46,231 bases of DNA from Lachnoclostridium sp. UBA5725 (GTDB lineage Bacteria; Bacillota; Clostridia; Lachnospirales; Lachnospiraceae). A model generated the notes under the pieces. That model saw only the letters and a list, made by a program, of their open reading frames with translations, searched no databases and had not been told where the DNA came from. Within the stretch, counting starts at the first letter, position 1. Every line of letters begins with the position of its first letter. The DNA is taken from NCBI GenBank assembly GCA_002419585.1, contig DIGJ01000038.1, forward strand, positions 1 through 46,231, given 5' to 3'. This document shows positions 7,777-16,167 of this stretch, piece after piece. Made by a program: the position numbers and the translations under genes.

Positions 7777-10700
7777 CTACACCTGAATTTCTTTTTCCAA
7801 ATGAAAGGAGTAAATGATTCTTTCCCGCACTTTTTTCCCAGTGATTTGCTCCAGTGCTTCCTGGTAGTAATCAAGCTGTGCTTTATATCGGTCTATTAAT
7901 TCTCCCTCTCTGTTTACACGATCTGTTTTGTAATCAAGTAAAATAAGTTCTCCATCTTCTTCGAAAAATGCATCAATGATTCCCTGAACGATAACCAGTT
8001 CATCACTTTCAATTTCTGTGTAGATTGAACTGGACGGTATTCCTAGCACAAATGGTTGCTCACGGTAGAGTGCTTTTTTCTCCTGGGCTTTTGTCATACG
8101 TTGGCCAAGTGATGAGGTCAGGAAGTTAACAAATTTTAAAAGTTTTATTTTATTACTATCTTCCTCCTTAAGTCGTCCAAGTTTCACCAATTGCAATATT
8201 TCATCTCGGAGTGCTTTTAGATCGACGGATGATTGAAAAGAAAGGCATTCCATAACCTTATGATACAAGGTTCCAAGACGGGTTCCTGTAATTTCATCTG
8301 TCTCGTTTCTAAAGTTTGGAATGTAAGGACTTTTTTCCGCTTCTTTGTAAAGTTCTTCCTTGGCTTCTTCTATTTCTTCGTATGCTTTACGTTTCAATTC
8401 GGATACTGATATTTTTGACTTTATGATTTGCTCCGCTAGATAAGGGTATTCATAGTTCATCAAAGCGTTGATTGAATCATTCCGTTCATCGGATAAATAT
8501 TCCTTACTATCCCAGGATAAAAGGATTTCTTTTCTTTGTTCGTTTGAAATCTGCTCTTTTATTTCGGTTCCAATCATTTCAACCAGGCTCATGTTTCGAA
8601 TCAGAAACTCATCCGGGCAATTTAGTGCACATGGCATAATCCAATCAAAATAGCTGTTAGCAGAGGATATTTCAGAAAATGACAACTCCGTTTGCATCCC
8701 CCATTGCTGTGTCTTCTTTTCAGCATCTTTTACCTGTCCTGTCAGAACGAGTTTTTCTTTTGCACGTGTCATTGCAACATATAAAATACGCAGTTCCTCT
8801 GCAAGATTTTCCAGCACAATTTGCTTTTGAATGACCTTTTTTACCAGCGTTGATGTTTTTACTCGCAGCTCATAGTCAACGTAATCTGGACCAATTCCTA
8901 GGTCCGGATGCAAAATCAATCTGCTCCTTGCGTCTTGTTGATTAAATTGTTTCCCCATACCACCTACAAACACAATCGGAAATTCAAGCCCCTTACTCTT
9001 ATGAATACTCATAATGCGAATTGCATTTTTTGCATTACCGCTACCAGCTTCACCAAAATCAATATCATACTGATGTAGCTTTTCAATGTAACGGTTAAAA
9101 TGAAAGAGTCCCTGGTAACTTGTCTTTTCAAAATCAAGGGCTTTTTGGAGCAGCATATCCAAATTGCCTTTTCTTATATTCCCGGTTGGAAGAAGTGTAA
9201 CATAGTCATAATAACCGCTGCTTTGATAGATATCTTTTAGCAAATCATACACGCTTGTATAAGGAACCATAGTTCGAAGACGATTGAGCTGCGTTAGAAA
9301 TGTTTCAATCTTATCTATGATAGTTAGATCATAAGCTCTAGCTTCTAGCTGGTCAGCGTCCTTGCGAATCGTTTCTGCTTCCTTTTGGTAAGATAAAAGG
9401 CTTTCATACATGGTACGTTTTAAATCATGAATACGGATCAAGCTGAGTTCTTCATCCGTAAATCCTCCGATTTTGGATCGAAGTACGGCCGTCATAGGAA
9501 TATCCTGTAATGGATTATCAATAATTAGCAAATAATTAAGTATTGTCTTAACTTCTATTGCTGAAAAATAACCGGTCTGGGTGTCTGCATATGCAGGGAT
9601 GCCCCTTGCGGATAACACTTCCACAAATTCTTCTGCCCAGCCAGTCATACTTCGAAGAAGGATAACCATATCCTGATAATCAACAGGGCGGTAGCCCTCC
9701 TTGTCATAAACCAGATATCCCTCTGATTTGAATTGCTTTATTCTGGTCGCTATCGCTTCTGCTTCTTTTTCCTTCGCGCTAAAGGAATCACTCACTTCTT
9801 CTTTTCCATCCAGGAGAAGAACTTCCGTTTTTCCTCCAGTCAAACCATTTTCTGATATAGGAAAATCGGCGCCATGATTTAGGGCTGCATCTTTGTCGTA
9901 TTCAATCTTTCCAAGAGAAGGGTGCATAATCACTTCAAACACGCGATTAATCGAATCCAACACACTACTTCGGCTACGGAAATTTTGGTGAAGGTCAATT
10001 CGTTGCTCCATGCTGTCTTGGGTGCTATACGCATTATATTTTTCGATAAATAATTCAGGTCGTGCAAGACGGAACTTATAAATACTTTGCTTTACATCGC
10101 CAACCATAAAACGGTTCGGTTGTCCACATATTTCTCTAGAAATACTTTTTACTAATGTTTCTTGTACAAGGTTACTATCTTGATACTCATCGACCAAAAT
10201 CTCTTCATAATAATCTCGAAGTTCAATAGCTACTGGTGTTGGCTCATCTTCGTTCTGAATCAGAATTTTTAGAGCAAAATGCTCCAAATCATTAAAATCC
10301 AGTATATTTTTTTCTGCTTTTTTAGCTGCAAAAGCTGCTGCGAAATCAAGCGTCAGTGACACCAAAGCTTCTACTACAGGTTTTACTTTCTTCATGTCAT
10401 CAAGACTTTCCTTTAGCCCCTGGAAAAAGAAGTGATTTTTGATATCCTGTATATTCCCTTTGATACGATTCCTTAGTTCTTTTGCCTGTTCTCTTTTTTC
10501 CACATCTACCGTTGGATCTTTCTTCGTTGACAAACGTGACCAGTCGATTGATTGCAGAATGGAATCAAATTCCTGATACTCCTTACATGTTACAAGCTTT
10601 TCTAAAAAGATACGATCAGATGCAAGGGCATCTAGATACATATAGGGTCCATTTCCCTCTTCACAAAGAGCCATGGCCTTTTCATTATCCACAAGTGATC

Positions 10701-11370
10701 CCTCGGCCATTTGACTCGTATAAGATAAAAGTTCTTTCATCCACAAAGAATCATTTAATTCTTCTGTTGTATCCACACAAAAAGCCTGCTCCATCTTCAA
10801 CAACCACTTATCTGGTGAAGGATGACTCATAGAAAATTCATACAGTTTTAAAATCATATCTTCAAGACCCGAATCAGATTTTCCAGTTGCATAGCTTTCT
10901 ACAAAATGGAGGAAGTTTGGTTCTGCATCTTCATACCTAGCTTCTAAGACTTCCGATAGCACGTCTGATTTCATCAGTCGAAGCTCTGCCTCATCTCCGA
11001 TCCGAAATCCCGGGTCTAAATCAATTTCATTAAAATAATTTCGTATAATAGAAAGACAGAAACTATGTATGGTCGTAATCTGCGCACTATGAATCAATGT
11101 CATTTGTTTTTGCAAATGTAAATCGTCTTTGTCTTCTAACAATCGTTTTTCGATTGCATTTCCAATACGTTCACGCATTTCTCCTGCTGCCGCGCTCGTA
11201 AAGGTAACAATGAGCAAATGGTCGATATCCACTGGATGTTCCTTATCGGTAACCATTTTAATAATTCGTTCTACCAATACTGCTGTCTTACCAGAACCAG
11301 CCGCAGCTGAAACAAGAATATTTCGATTTCTAAGATCGATTACTTTTTGCTGCTCCTTCGTCCAATTCAT
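7777..11370 (-). CDS. addA: ATP-dependent helicase/nuclease subunit A
   Basis: AddA is the UvrD-like helicase and one of the two nucleases of AddAB, which processes double-strand breaks and loads recombinase in Firmicutes. The 1197-residue protein has the Walker A VSAAAGSGKTAVLVERI (about 20-36) and VTFTSAAAGEMRERI (motif Ia). LVDEYQDSN is the Walker B region (motif II, near 393), VGDVKQSIYKFRLARPELF is motif III, and MSIHKSKGLEFPIVFVGGM is motif V. A C-terminal RecB-type nuclease domain carries LILLDYKTDRV (near 1145). Its ATG begins one base after the addB stop codon, so the two are translationally coupled. The gap downstream holds palindromes B1 and A1. Confidence 0.97.
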   Translation of the reverse strand: MNWTKEQQKVIDLRNRNILVSAAAGSGKTAVLVERIIKMVTDKEHPVDIDHLLIVTFTSAAAGEMRERIGNAIEKRLLEDKDDLHLQKQMTLIHSAQITTIHSFCLSIIRNYFNEIDLDPGFRIGDEAELRLMKSDVLSEVLEARYEDAEPNFLHFVESYATGKSDSGLEDMILKLYEFSMSHPSPDKWLLKMEQAFCVDTTEELNDSLWMKELLSYTSQMAEGSLVDNEKAMALCEEGNGPYMYLDALASDRIFLEKLVTCKEYQEFDSILQSIDWSRLSTKKDPTVDVEKREQAKELRNRIKGNIQDIKNHFFFQGLKESLDDMKKVKPVVEALVSLTLDFAAAFAAKKAEKNILDFNDLEHFALKILIQNEDEPTPVAIELRDYYEEILVDEYQDSNLVQETLVKSISREICGQPNRFMVGDVKQSIYKFRLARPELFIEKYNAYSTQDSMEQRIDLHQNFRSRSSVLDSINRVFEVIMHPSLGKIEYDKDAALNHGADFPISENGLTGGKTEVLLLDGKEEVSDSFSAKEKEAEAIATRIKQFKSEGYLVYDKEGYRPVDYQDMVILLRSMTGWAEEFVEVLSARGIPAYADTQTGYFSAIEVKTILNYLLIIDNPLQDIPMTAVLRSKIGGFTDEELSLIRIHDLKRTMYESLLSYQKEAETIRKDADQLEARAYDLTIIDKIETFLTQLNRLRTMVPYTSVYDLLKDIYQSSGYYDYVTLLPTGNIRKGNLDMLLQKALDFEKTSYQGLFHFNRYIEKLHQYDIDFGEAGSGNAKNAIRIMSIHKSKGLEFPIVFVGGMGKQFNQQDARSRLILHPDLGIGPDYVDYELRVKTSTLVKKVIQKQIVLENLAEELRILYVAMTRAKEKLVLTGQVKDAEKKTQQWGMQTELSFSEISSANSYFDWIMPCALNCPDEFLIRNMSLVEMIGTEIKEQISNEQRKEILLSWDSKEYLSDERNDSINALMNYEYPYLAEQIIKSKISVSELKRKAYEEIEEAKEELYKEAEKSPYIPNFRNETDEITGTRLGTLYHKVMECLSFQSSVDLKALRDEILQLVKLGRLKEEDSNKIKLLKFVNFLTSSLGQRMTKAQEKKALYREQPFVLGIPSSSIYTEIESDELVIVQGIIDAFFEEDGELILLDYKTDRVNREGELIDRYKAQLDYYQEALEQITGKKVRERIIYSFHLEKEIQV

Positions 11371-11371
11371 G

Positions 11372-14300
11372 TCATCTATCCTCGCTTTCTATATCCGTTC
11401 TTATTTCGCTATCTGTTAATATCTTTTGAAGTACCTCATCGTTACTATAACGCTCCAAAATACGATAACTATCCTTCGCACTCTTTTTGTCAAATGCGCA
11501 TACTGCCCCATATTTACAATAATCACATGCTGTTTTATCACCAAGTTTATATGGGTTCTTATCACAGTGTCCCTCCATAATACCTTGTCCAAAATGAATC
11601 ATTTTACCTCTAACATAAGAAATCATGCGATTAAATTCTTCCTCGGATGCAACACTTGAATATTTAGAGAATTCTCCCAATTTGACTGTTTCTACTGGTA
11701 TCACGGTTGACTTTACCGATTGCTTTAATCCTTCGGTATTTACTTCCGCAAAGGAATGATCAAGCGCTTTTATCACTTCTGCTTTATCATTAACCAGCCC
11801 ATTTACCCGAAGTTCCTTTAAAAGATCACTTTCATAAAACAAGGGATCTCCTTTATCAATAATTGGATCGTCCATATTGTAGTAAAAAATCCCAGCTGGT
11901 ATAACTGAATTTTGTGGATAATCTTTCTTTGTCTTTTCTAGCATTGCTCCCATGTAAAGAACAAGCTGAAGTTCTAATCCATAATATAAATCCAGAATAT
12001 TAAACGACTTCTTGCCGGATTTATAATCCACAATTTTTACATAGATTTCATCATCCTTCTTGCACATATCCACACGGTCAATTCTTCCAGTTAAACGCAT
12101 TTCATTGTTCTCACCCAGCGGAATTTTAACACTTTGCAAGTCATCCATATAAGAAAATTTAAGTTCATACCCACTTGGTTCAAAATCACCATAAGATAAC
12201 TGTTTGGTGAGTGCCCAAAGGGTTCGCTTCAATATTCGGCTAATTCGTTCAATGATATATTCATTACGTCTGGAGCTGTGGAGGATAACATTTCCATATT
12301 CACTTGTCACCTGGCGGACACATTCTTCACCCAATTCATCGCGTTCCTCTTGGGTTATTGTCTGCCAGGTAAGTTTTCGTTCCAGTAATTTTTTTGAGAA
12401 TAGCTCAAGGGATGCATGAAATATATTTCCCATATCAGGAATATTAATTTTAAATTCCTGACGCTCCCGAATCCTTAGTCCATAGGAGAAAAAGTGTGCA
12501 CAGGCGCAGGCAGCAAATTGTTCCAAGCGAGTAACACTGCCTACCAGATTGTCACCATATAAAGCTTTGGCAACGGCCGCGCTTAATTTATCAAGGCTAG
12601 CCTCCTGATAAATATCGGATATACATTTTTTTAAATCGTGATTTAATTTATCATTCTTAATATACCAACTATAAATTAACTTCCATGAATCTTTCGCATG
12701 TTCCAGACTTTCAAAATCACGAATACCCTCTAGCAGACAATCCCTTCCTCCGTCTTCCTCCATTATGTGCTCCAGTTTAACACATTCTGCTTCCTCTTCC
12801 TTTATCGTTATGGGTGGAAAAAGTTGCAATATCTTACCAATAAGATAGGACGGTTTGACCGATTTTCCATTGGCGTCCATCTTACAATAGGTTAAGTATG
12901 CTTCGTGGCTAGGTTTTGTTAAATTTAGATATAAGTAAAATCTTTCTGTATATATTTTCTCTCGTTTTGTTGGAGCTAACTCTACCTTCTTTTGCTTTAA
13001 AAGTTCCCGCTCCATATCCGATAGTATGCCGCCACCTGATGCCGCTTTTGGTATCACTCCATCATTCACACCAATAAAAAACAGTACCTTAATATCTTTT
13101 AGTCGAGTTCGTTCGATATCTCCAACTACTACCTGATCAATTCCACTTGGGATTACGCCAACCTTTGCTTTTTGAAATCCAGCATTCAGAATATCCTGGA
13201 ACTCCAAAAGAGTTACTTCTTCATCTCCTAACAGTTCTACCATGCGTTCAAAAATTTCCATGACCATGCTATATACCTGTCCATATTCCTTGGCAAGCAG
13301 AAGCTGTCCCTCATTTAAAAAACGCTCCTCCATTATCGCAAGTTTCTGAAAAGACGCAAGCTCCAAGACAGTATCATAAAGATTCTCTACATATTGACTA
13401 ACCCTATGTTTCTTTCCTTCCAACAAAGGATATAAAAAGGCTAAGCTTTTAATTACTCGTTCACGAATTTCATTTAGTACGGTCAGTTCCTCTTCTTCCA
13501 TCCCATTCATGCATTTGATAAATGGATGACTCCAGCTTTTCTTTCCTCTAATTCCAAAAGCAAGGCAGTAGTTTTCTAACTGGTCTACCTCCTCCTTTTC
13601 AAATGGAACCATTCCGCAGCGAAGATAATGAAACATACTTTCATAATCCATTTGCTTTCGAATTAATTCAAGCATACTATTAATCAAAATTACAAAGGGA
13701 TTTTTCTTGATTTCACGTTTCTCATCTAGGAAATACGGTATTCTTGCAGCTGTAAACTCCTGTGCAATCACTCTTCCATAACTTTCAATATCTCCGGAAA
13801 CAACTGCGAATTCACGATAGCGATATCCTTCTTTTCGCACCATTTCCTTTATCCTACGAACAACAAAGCGAGCCTCATCCTTTGGTGTTTTCAGTTCCTT
13901 TACGTAAATACTATCTTGTTTTTGGGTATAAGCTTCCCATGGATAGCGAAATAAATTCTTTTCCAGTGCTGCGAGCGCTTTATTTTCATGGAATCTCCAA
14001 AGGCTTCCATCCTCACGCTTAGGAAAAACAGGATCTAGGACTTCAACTCCATTTTCAAAAGCAAGCTTCTCTAACTTCTTTATAGTCTTTTTACTCAGAT
14101 GAAACAGCTGAAATTCTTCGCCCTCTCTTACTAAATCTTCTCTTTCATCAATCGTAACCGTAACATACACCATGTCAGTTAATTTTAAAAGCCTGGTTAA
14201 CACCTTATACTGTGAGGGTGTAAATCCGGTAAATCCATCCAGACAGATCACGCTATTTTTAACAATATTAGAATGTTCCAATGCATCAAATAAAACATCC

Positions 14301-14842
14301 ATTATTTCTTCCGCCGTAATATACTTATCCTTTAAGAAGTTTACAAAACCCTGATAGATAACGAACAAATCCTTCAGCTTTGCTTCCAATAAAGGCTTCT
14401 TTTCTGCTAGTTCAATCATATTAGTCAGTTCTTCTTCACCAATGCTATATTGGTACAATTCAGAAAGCATGGATTTTACTTCGTCTACAAAACCAGGTTT
14501 TCGGATATTGGATTTGAAGTAACATAAAGAATCCGCTTTTTCTTCTAACACTCTACGAAGCACCATATTCTTACCGGTGTCTTCAAGCACTGTCGTATCT
14601 TTCATTCCCATCTCTTCCATAATTCGATACGCAAGACGCATAAAGCTTAAGACATCTATGTTCATAATTCCATGATTCTCATGCATTTTGATAAAATCCT
14701 TTTGCGTCTCCATTGTAAACTGCTCTGGAACGATAACCAGATAGTTTGTGCTTGGATTATCTATGGATTCTTTGATGATTCGATTGTATAAATAATGAGA
14801 CTTTCCTGATCCCGAGCCTCCTAAAATCAGTTGTAATGACAT
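11372..14842 (-). CDS. addB: ATP-dependent helicase/deoxyribonuclease subunit B
   Basis: AddB is the partner of AddA; in characterised homologues it supplies the second nuclease and recognises Chi with an inactivated helicase fold. The 1156-residue protein has a Walker A at the extreme N-terminus (LILGGSGSGKSHYL, about 5-18). The nuclease region is GRIDRVDM followed by IVDYKSGKK (around 930-960). The iron-sulfur staple is visible as an upstream Cys block (FAACACAHFF, around 800) and a C-terminal C-x2-C-x5-C (CDYCKYGAVC). The start has AAAGGAG upstream. It is first in the addBA operon. Its upstream region is unusual, with a 14-bp tandem repeat, palindrome A2 and a decayed 35-bp repeat tract. 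Confidence 0.97.
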   Translation of the reverse strand: MSLQLILGGSGSGKSHYLYNRIIKESIDNPSTNYLVIVPEQFTMETQKDFIKMHENHGIMNIDVLSFMRLAYRIMEEMGMKDTTVLEDTGKNMVLRRVLEEKADSLCYFKSNIRKPGFVDEVKSMLSELYQYSIGEEELTNMIELAEKKPLLEAKLKDLFVIYQGFVNFLKDKYITAEEIMDVLFDALEHSNIVKNSVICLDGFTGFTPSQYKVLTRLLKLTDMVYVTVTIDEREDLVREGEEFQLFHLSKKTIKKLEKLAFENGVEVLDPVFPKREDGSLWRFHENKALAALEKNLFRYPWEAYTQKQDSIYVKELKTPKDEARFVVRRIKEMVRKEGYRYREFAVVSGDIESYGRVIAQEFTAARIPYFLDEKREIKKNPFVILINSMLELIRKQMDYESMFHYLRCGMVPFEKEEVDQLENYCLAFGIRGKKSWSHPFIKCMNGMEEEELTVLNEIRERVIKSLAFLYPLLEGKKHRVSQYVENLYDTVLELASFQKLAIMEERFLNEGQLLLAKEYGQVYSMVMEIFERMVELLGDEEVTLLEFQDILNAGFQKAKVGVIPSGIDQVVVGDIERTRLKDIKVLFFIGVNDGVIPKAASGGGILSDMERELLKQKKVELAPTKREKIYTERFYLYLNLTKPSHEAYLTYCKMDANGKSVKPSYLIGKILQLFPPITIKEEEAECVKLEHIMEEDGGRDCLLEGIRDFESLEHAKDSWKLIYSWYIKNDKLNHDLKKCISDIYQEASLDKLSAAVAKALYGDNLVGSVTRLEQFAACACAHFFSYGLRIRERQEFKINIPDMGNIFHASLELFSKKLLERKLTWQTITQEERDELGEECVRQVTSEYGNVILHSSRRNEYIIERISRILKRTLWALTKQLSYGDFEPSGYELKFSYMDDLQSVKIPLGENNEMRLTGRIDRVDMCKKDDEIYVKIVDYKSGKKSFNILDLYYGLELQLVLYMGAMLEKTKKDYPQNSVIPAGIFYYNMDDPIIDKGDPLFYESDLLKELRVNGLVNDKAEVIKALDHSFAEVNTEGLKQSVKSTVIPVETVKLGEFSKYSSVASEEEFNRMISYVRGKMIHFGQGIMEGHCDKNPYKLGDKTACDYCKYGAVCAFDKKSAKDSYRILERYSNDEVLQKILTDSEIRTDIESEDR

Positions 14843-14870
14843 TTAAAATCTCCTTTCGATGCATACACAT

Positions 14871-14922
14871 TGACGCAATTCACGTGACGCAATTCACATG
14901 ACGCAATTCACATGACGCAATT
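14871..14922. repeat. 14-bp tandem repeat upstream of addB
   Basis: The unit TGACGCAATTCACR occurs at 14871-14884, 14885-14898 and 14899-14912, with a partial fourth copy at 14913-14922. It ends about 28 bp from the addB start and abuts palindrome A2; the last CAATTG belongs to A2's outer arm. Confidence 0.9.
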
Positions 14923-15122
14923 GTTTTAAGGTTGTGATGAAGATTTCCTGCTTTGCAAACTACACGAAAACCATCTGCAGGAATTCCGATAAGCCCCAGC
15001 AAAGCAGCGATATGTTCGGGTCCCCCCTCCATATCGCATGGGTCTTATCTCCATTGCAGATGTAATCGTTTTCTTAGTAGTTTGCAAAGCAGGAAATCTT
15101 CCTTCATGTTTTTCGACAATTG
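14918..15122 (+). repeat. Palindromic element A2 (family A) upstream of addB
   Basis: This 205-nt element has a short outer pairing CAATTG (14918-14923 / 15117-15122) and a perfect 25-bp stem (14939-14963 / 15077-15101). Further stems GAAAAC / GTTTTC and TGCAGAT follow. The core (14988-15049) matches that of A1: GATAAG / CTTATC, CGATAT / ATATCG and the loop AGCAAAGCAG. Relative to A1, the two inner stems each have a G-C pair replaced by T-A, so pairing is kept. It has the same orientation as A1. Confidence 0.8.
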
Positions 15123-15335
15123 CTATTAGTCAAATTTTACTACGTGGTTTAGATAATTGTTGTTAATTAATCATAATCCATGCTTTTACTAATTGTGTTA
15201 GTCATTCTAAAGCCATGTTTTTCGGCTATTACTGTGAGTCAATCTTCATCCATGTTTTAAATCTTTGTATTAGTCATTATAAACATGTTTTTCTGCAATT
15301 GCTAAAATTTCTTTTAATATGTTTTAAACATTGTA
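15100..15335. repeat. Degenerate tandem repeat with a period of about 33-37 bp
   Basis: A motif reading roughly CATGTTTTT, about 15 variable bases, then TTAGTCA recurs with CATG (or a variant) at about 15105, 15179, 15214, 15251, 15284 and 15318. Spacings are near 35 bp or twice that. It lies in the non-coding stretch upstream of addB, starting in the right arm of A2. It looks like a decayed satellite-type repeat; no coding capacity was seen. Confidence 0.5.
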
Positions 15336-15484
15336 AGGCATTTACGTAATAGGATTATTATTTTTCTAAATAACCTTCTAGTTATAATATTTTTCTTATC
15401 TATTTTAACATAAAATACGTCTAACTTTAATAAGATATATCAATAATAGCACACGTTACTCGCATAAAGTAAAACTTGCCAAAG

Positions 15485-15675
15485 AAAGACAAAAGTGGGA
15501 GATGGCTGGGAGTGATTTATCGATTCAAAAGCCATTTTAGCATTATGGAGCTGAGATTCTACGAAAATGAACTTGCAAAAGTTCATTTTCGTTGCCCAGA
15601 AGCTCAGCGCAATGCCCAATGCGGTTGGCTTTTTAATCGATAAACCACTCCCAGTCAGCTCCCACTTTTGTCTTT
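15485..15675 (+). repeat. Palindromic element B2 (family B)
   Basis: This 191-nt inverted repeat has arms of about 50 bp with a few mismatches (15485-15534 against 15626-15675). The interior carries a stem GCTGAG / CTCAGC and a hairpin GAAAATGAACT / AGTTCATTTTC, plus the conserved AGCAT, TTCTA and TGCCCAGA motifs of family B. The outer arms bear no resemblance to those of B1. It lies 362 bp beyond A2, mirroring the 336-bp A1-B1 spacing. Confidence 0.8.
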
Positions 15676-15732
15676 CCCCCTCAAGCTTTATACGTTAATT
15701 GTGTCCACCGCAATCACTTTGGAGGTTTTCTT

Positions 15733-16167
15733 ATGTCAAAAACCAAAATAGTTATTCTTTCGCTAAAAGAGCTTATATACACCGCAATTTTTATTGGCCT
15801 TGGGCTGTTACTTATCTTATTACTCATTATCATGTTCCGGCCGGGTAAAAAAACACCGGATGAAAGTGAAGCCTTATATCATCCGGGTATCTATACTTCC
15901 CAAATTACCTTGGGAGAAAATTCATTAAATTTAGAGCTAACGGTTGATTCGGATCATATTAACTCGATCAGCTTCGTTAATCTCGAGGAATCCGTGACAA
16001 CGATGTATCCATTGATGCAGCCTTGCCTGCAAGAAATATCAGAACAGATTTCTTCTGGTACGGCGCTTGAAGATGTAGTTCTTCCTGCTGAAAATCAATA
16101 TACACAAGAGCTACTAGTTAAATCAATTGGTGAACTCTTGCAAAAAGCCTATATCTCTTCTAACTGA
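15733..16167 (+). CDS. Small membrane-anchored protein of unknown function
   Basis: I do not recognise this 144-residue protein. It has one N-terminal transmembrane helix (about residues 13-35, LIYTAIFIGLGLLLILLLII), a short basic stretch and a soluble C-terminal domain probably outside the membrane. The pattern YHPGIYTSQITL, then LELTVDSDHINSISF, faintly resembles the strand arrangement of FMN-binding-type domains, but no phosphate-binding motif is evident. The start at 15733 follows TTGGAGG. It is convergent with nadE and overlaps its 3' end by 19 bases, and it begins 57 bp after palindrome B2. Confidence 0.6.
   Translation: MSKTKIVILSLKELIYTAIFIGLGLLLILLLIIMFRPGKKTPDESEALYHPGIYTSQITLGENSLNLELTVDSDHINSISFVNLEESVTTMYPLMQPCLQEISEQISSGTALEDVVLPAENQYTQELLVKSIGELLQKAYISSN

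Noticed and set aside
10482..10832. A 116-codon plus-strand open frame inside addA
   Set aside because: It is antisense to a long, well-conserved gene, with no ribosome binding site and a composition typical of a complementary-strand artefact.
14871..15335. CRISPR array
   Set aside because: The 14-bp units are back to back without spacers and the 35-bp units are degenerate; no cas genes are present.
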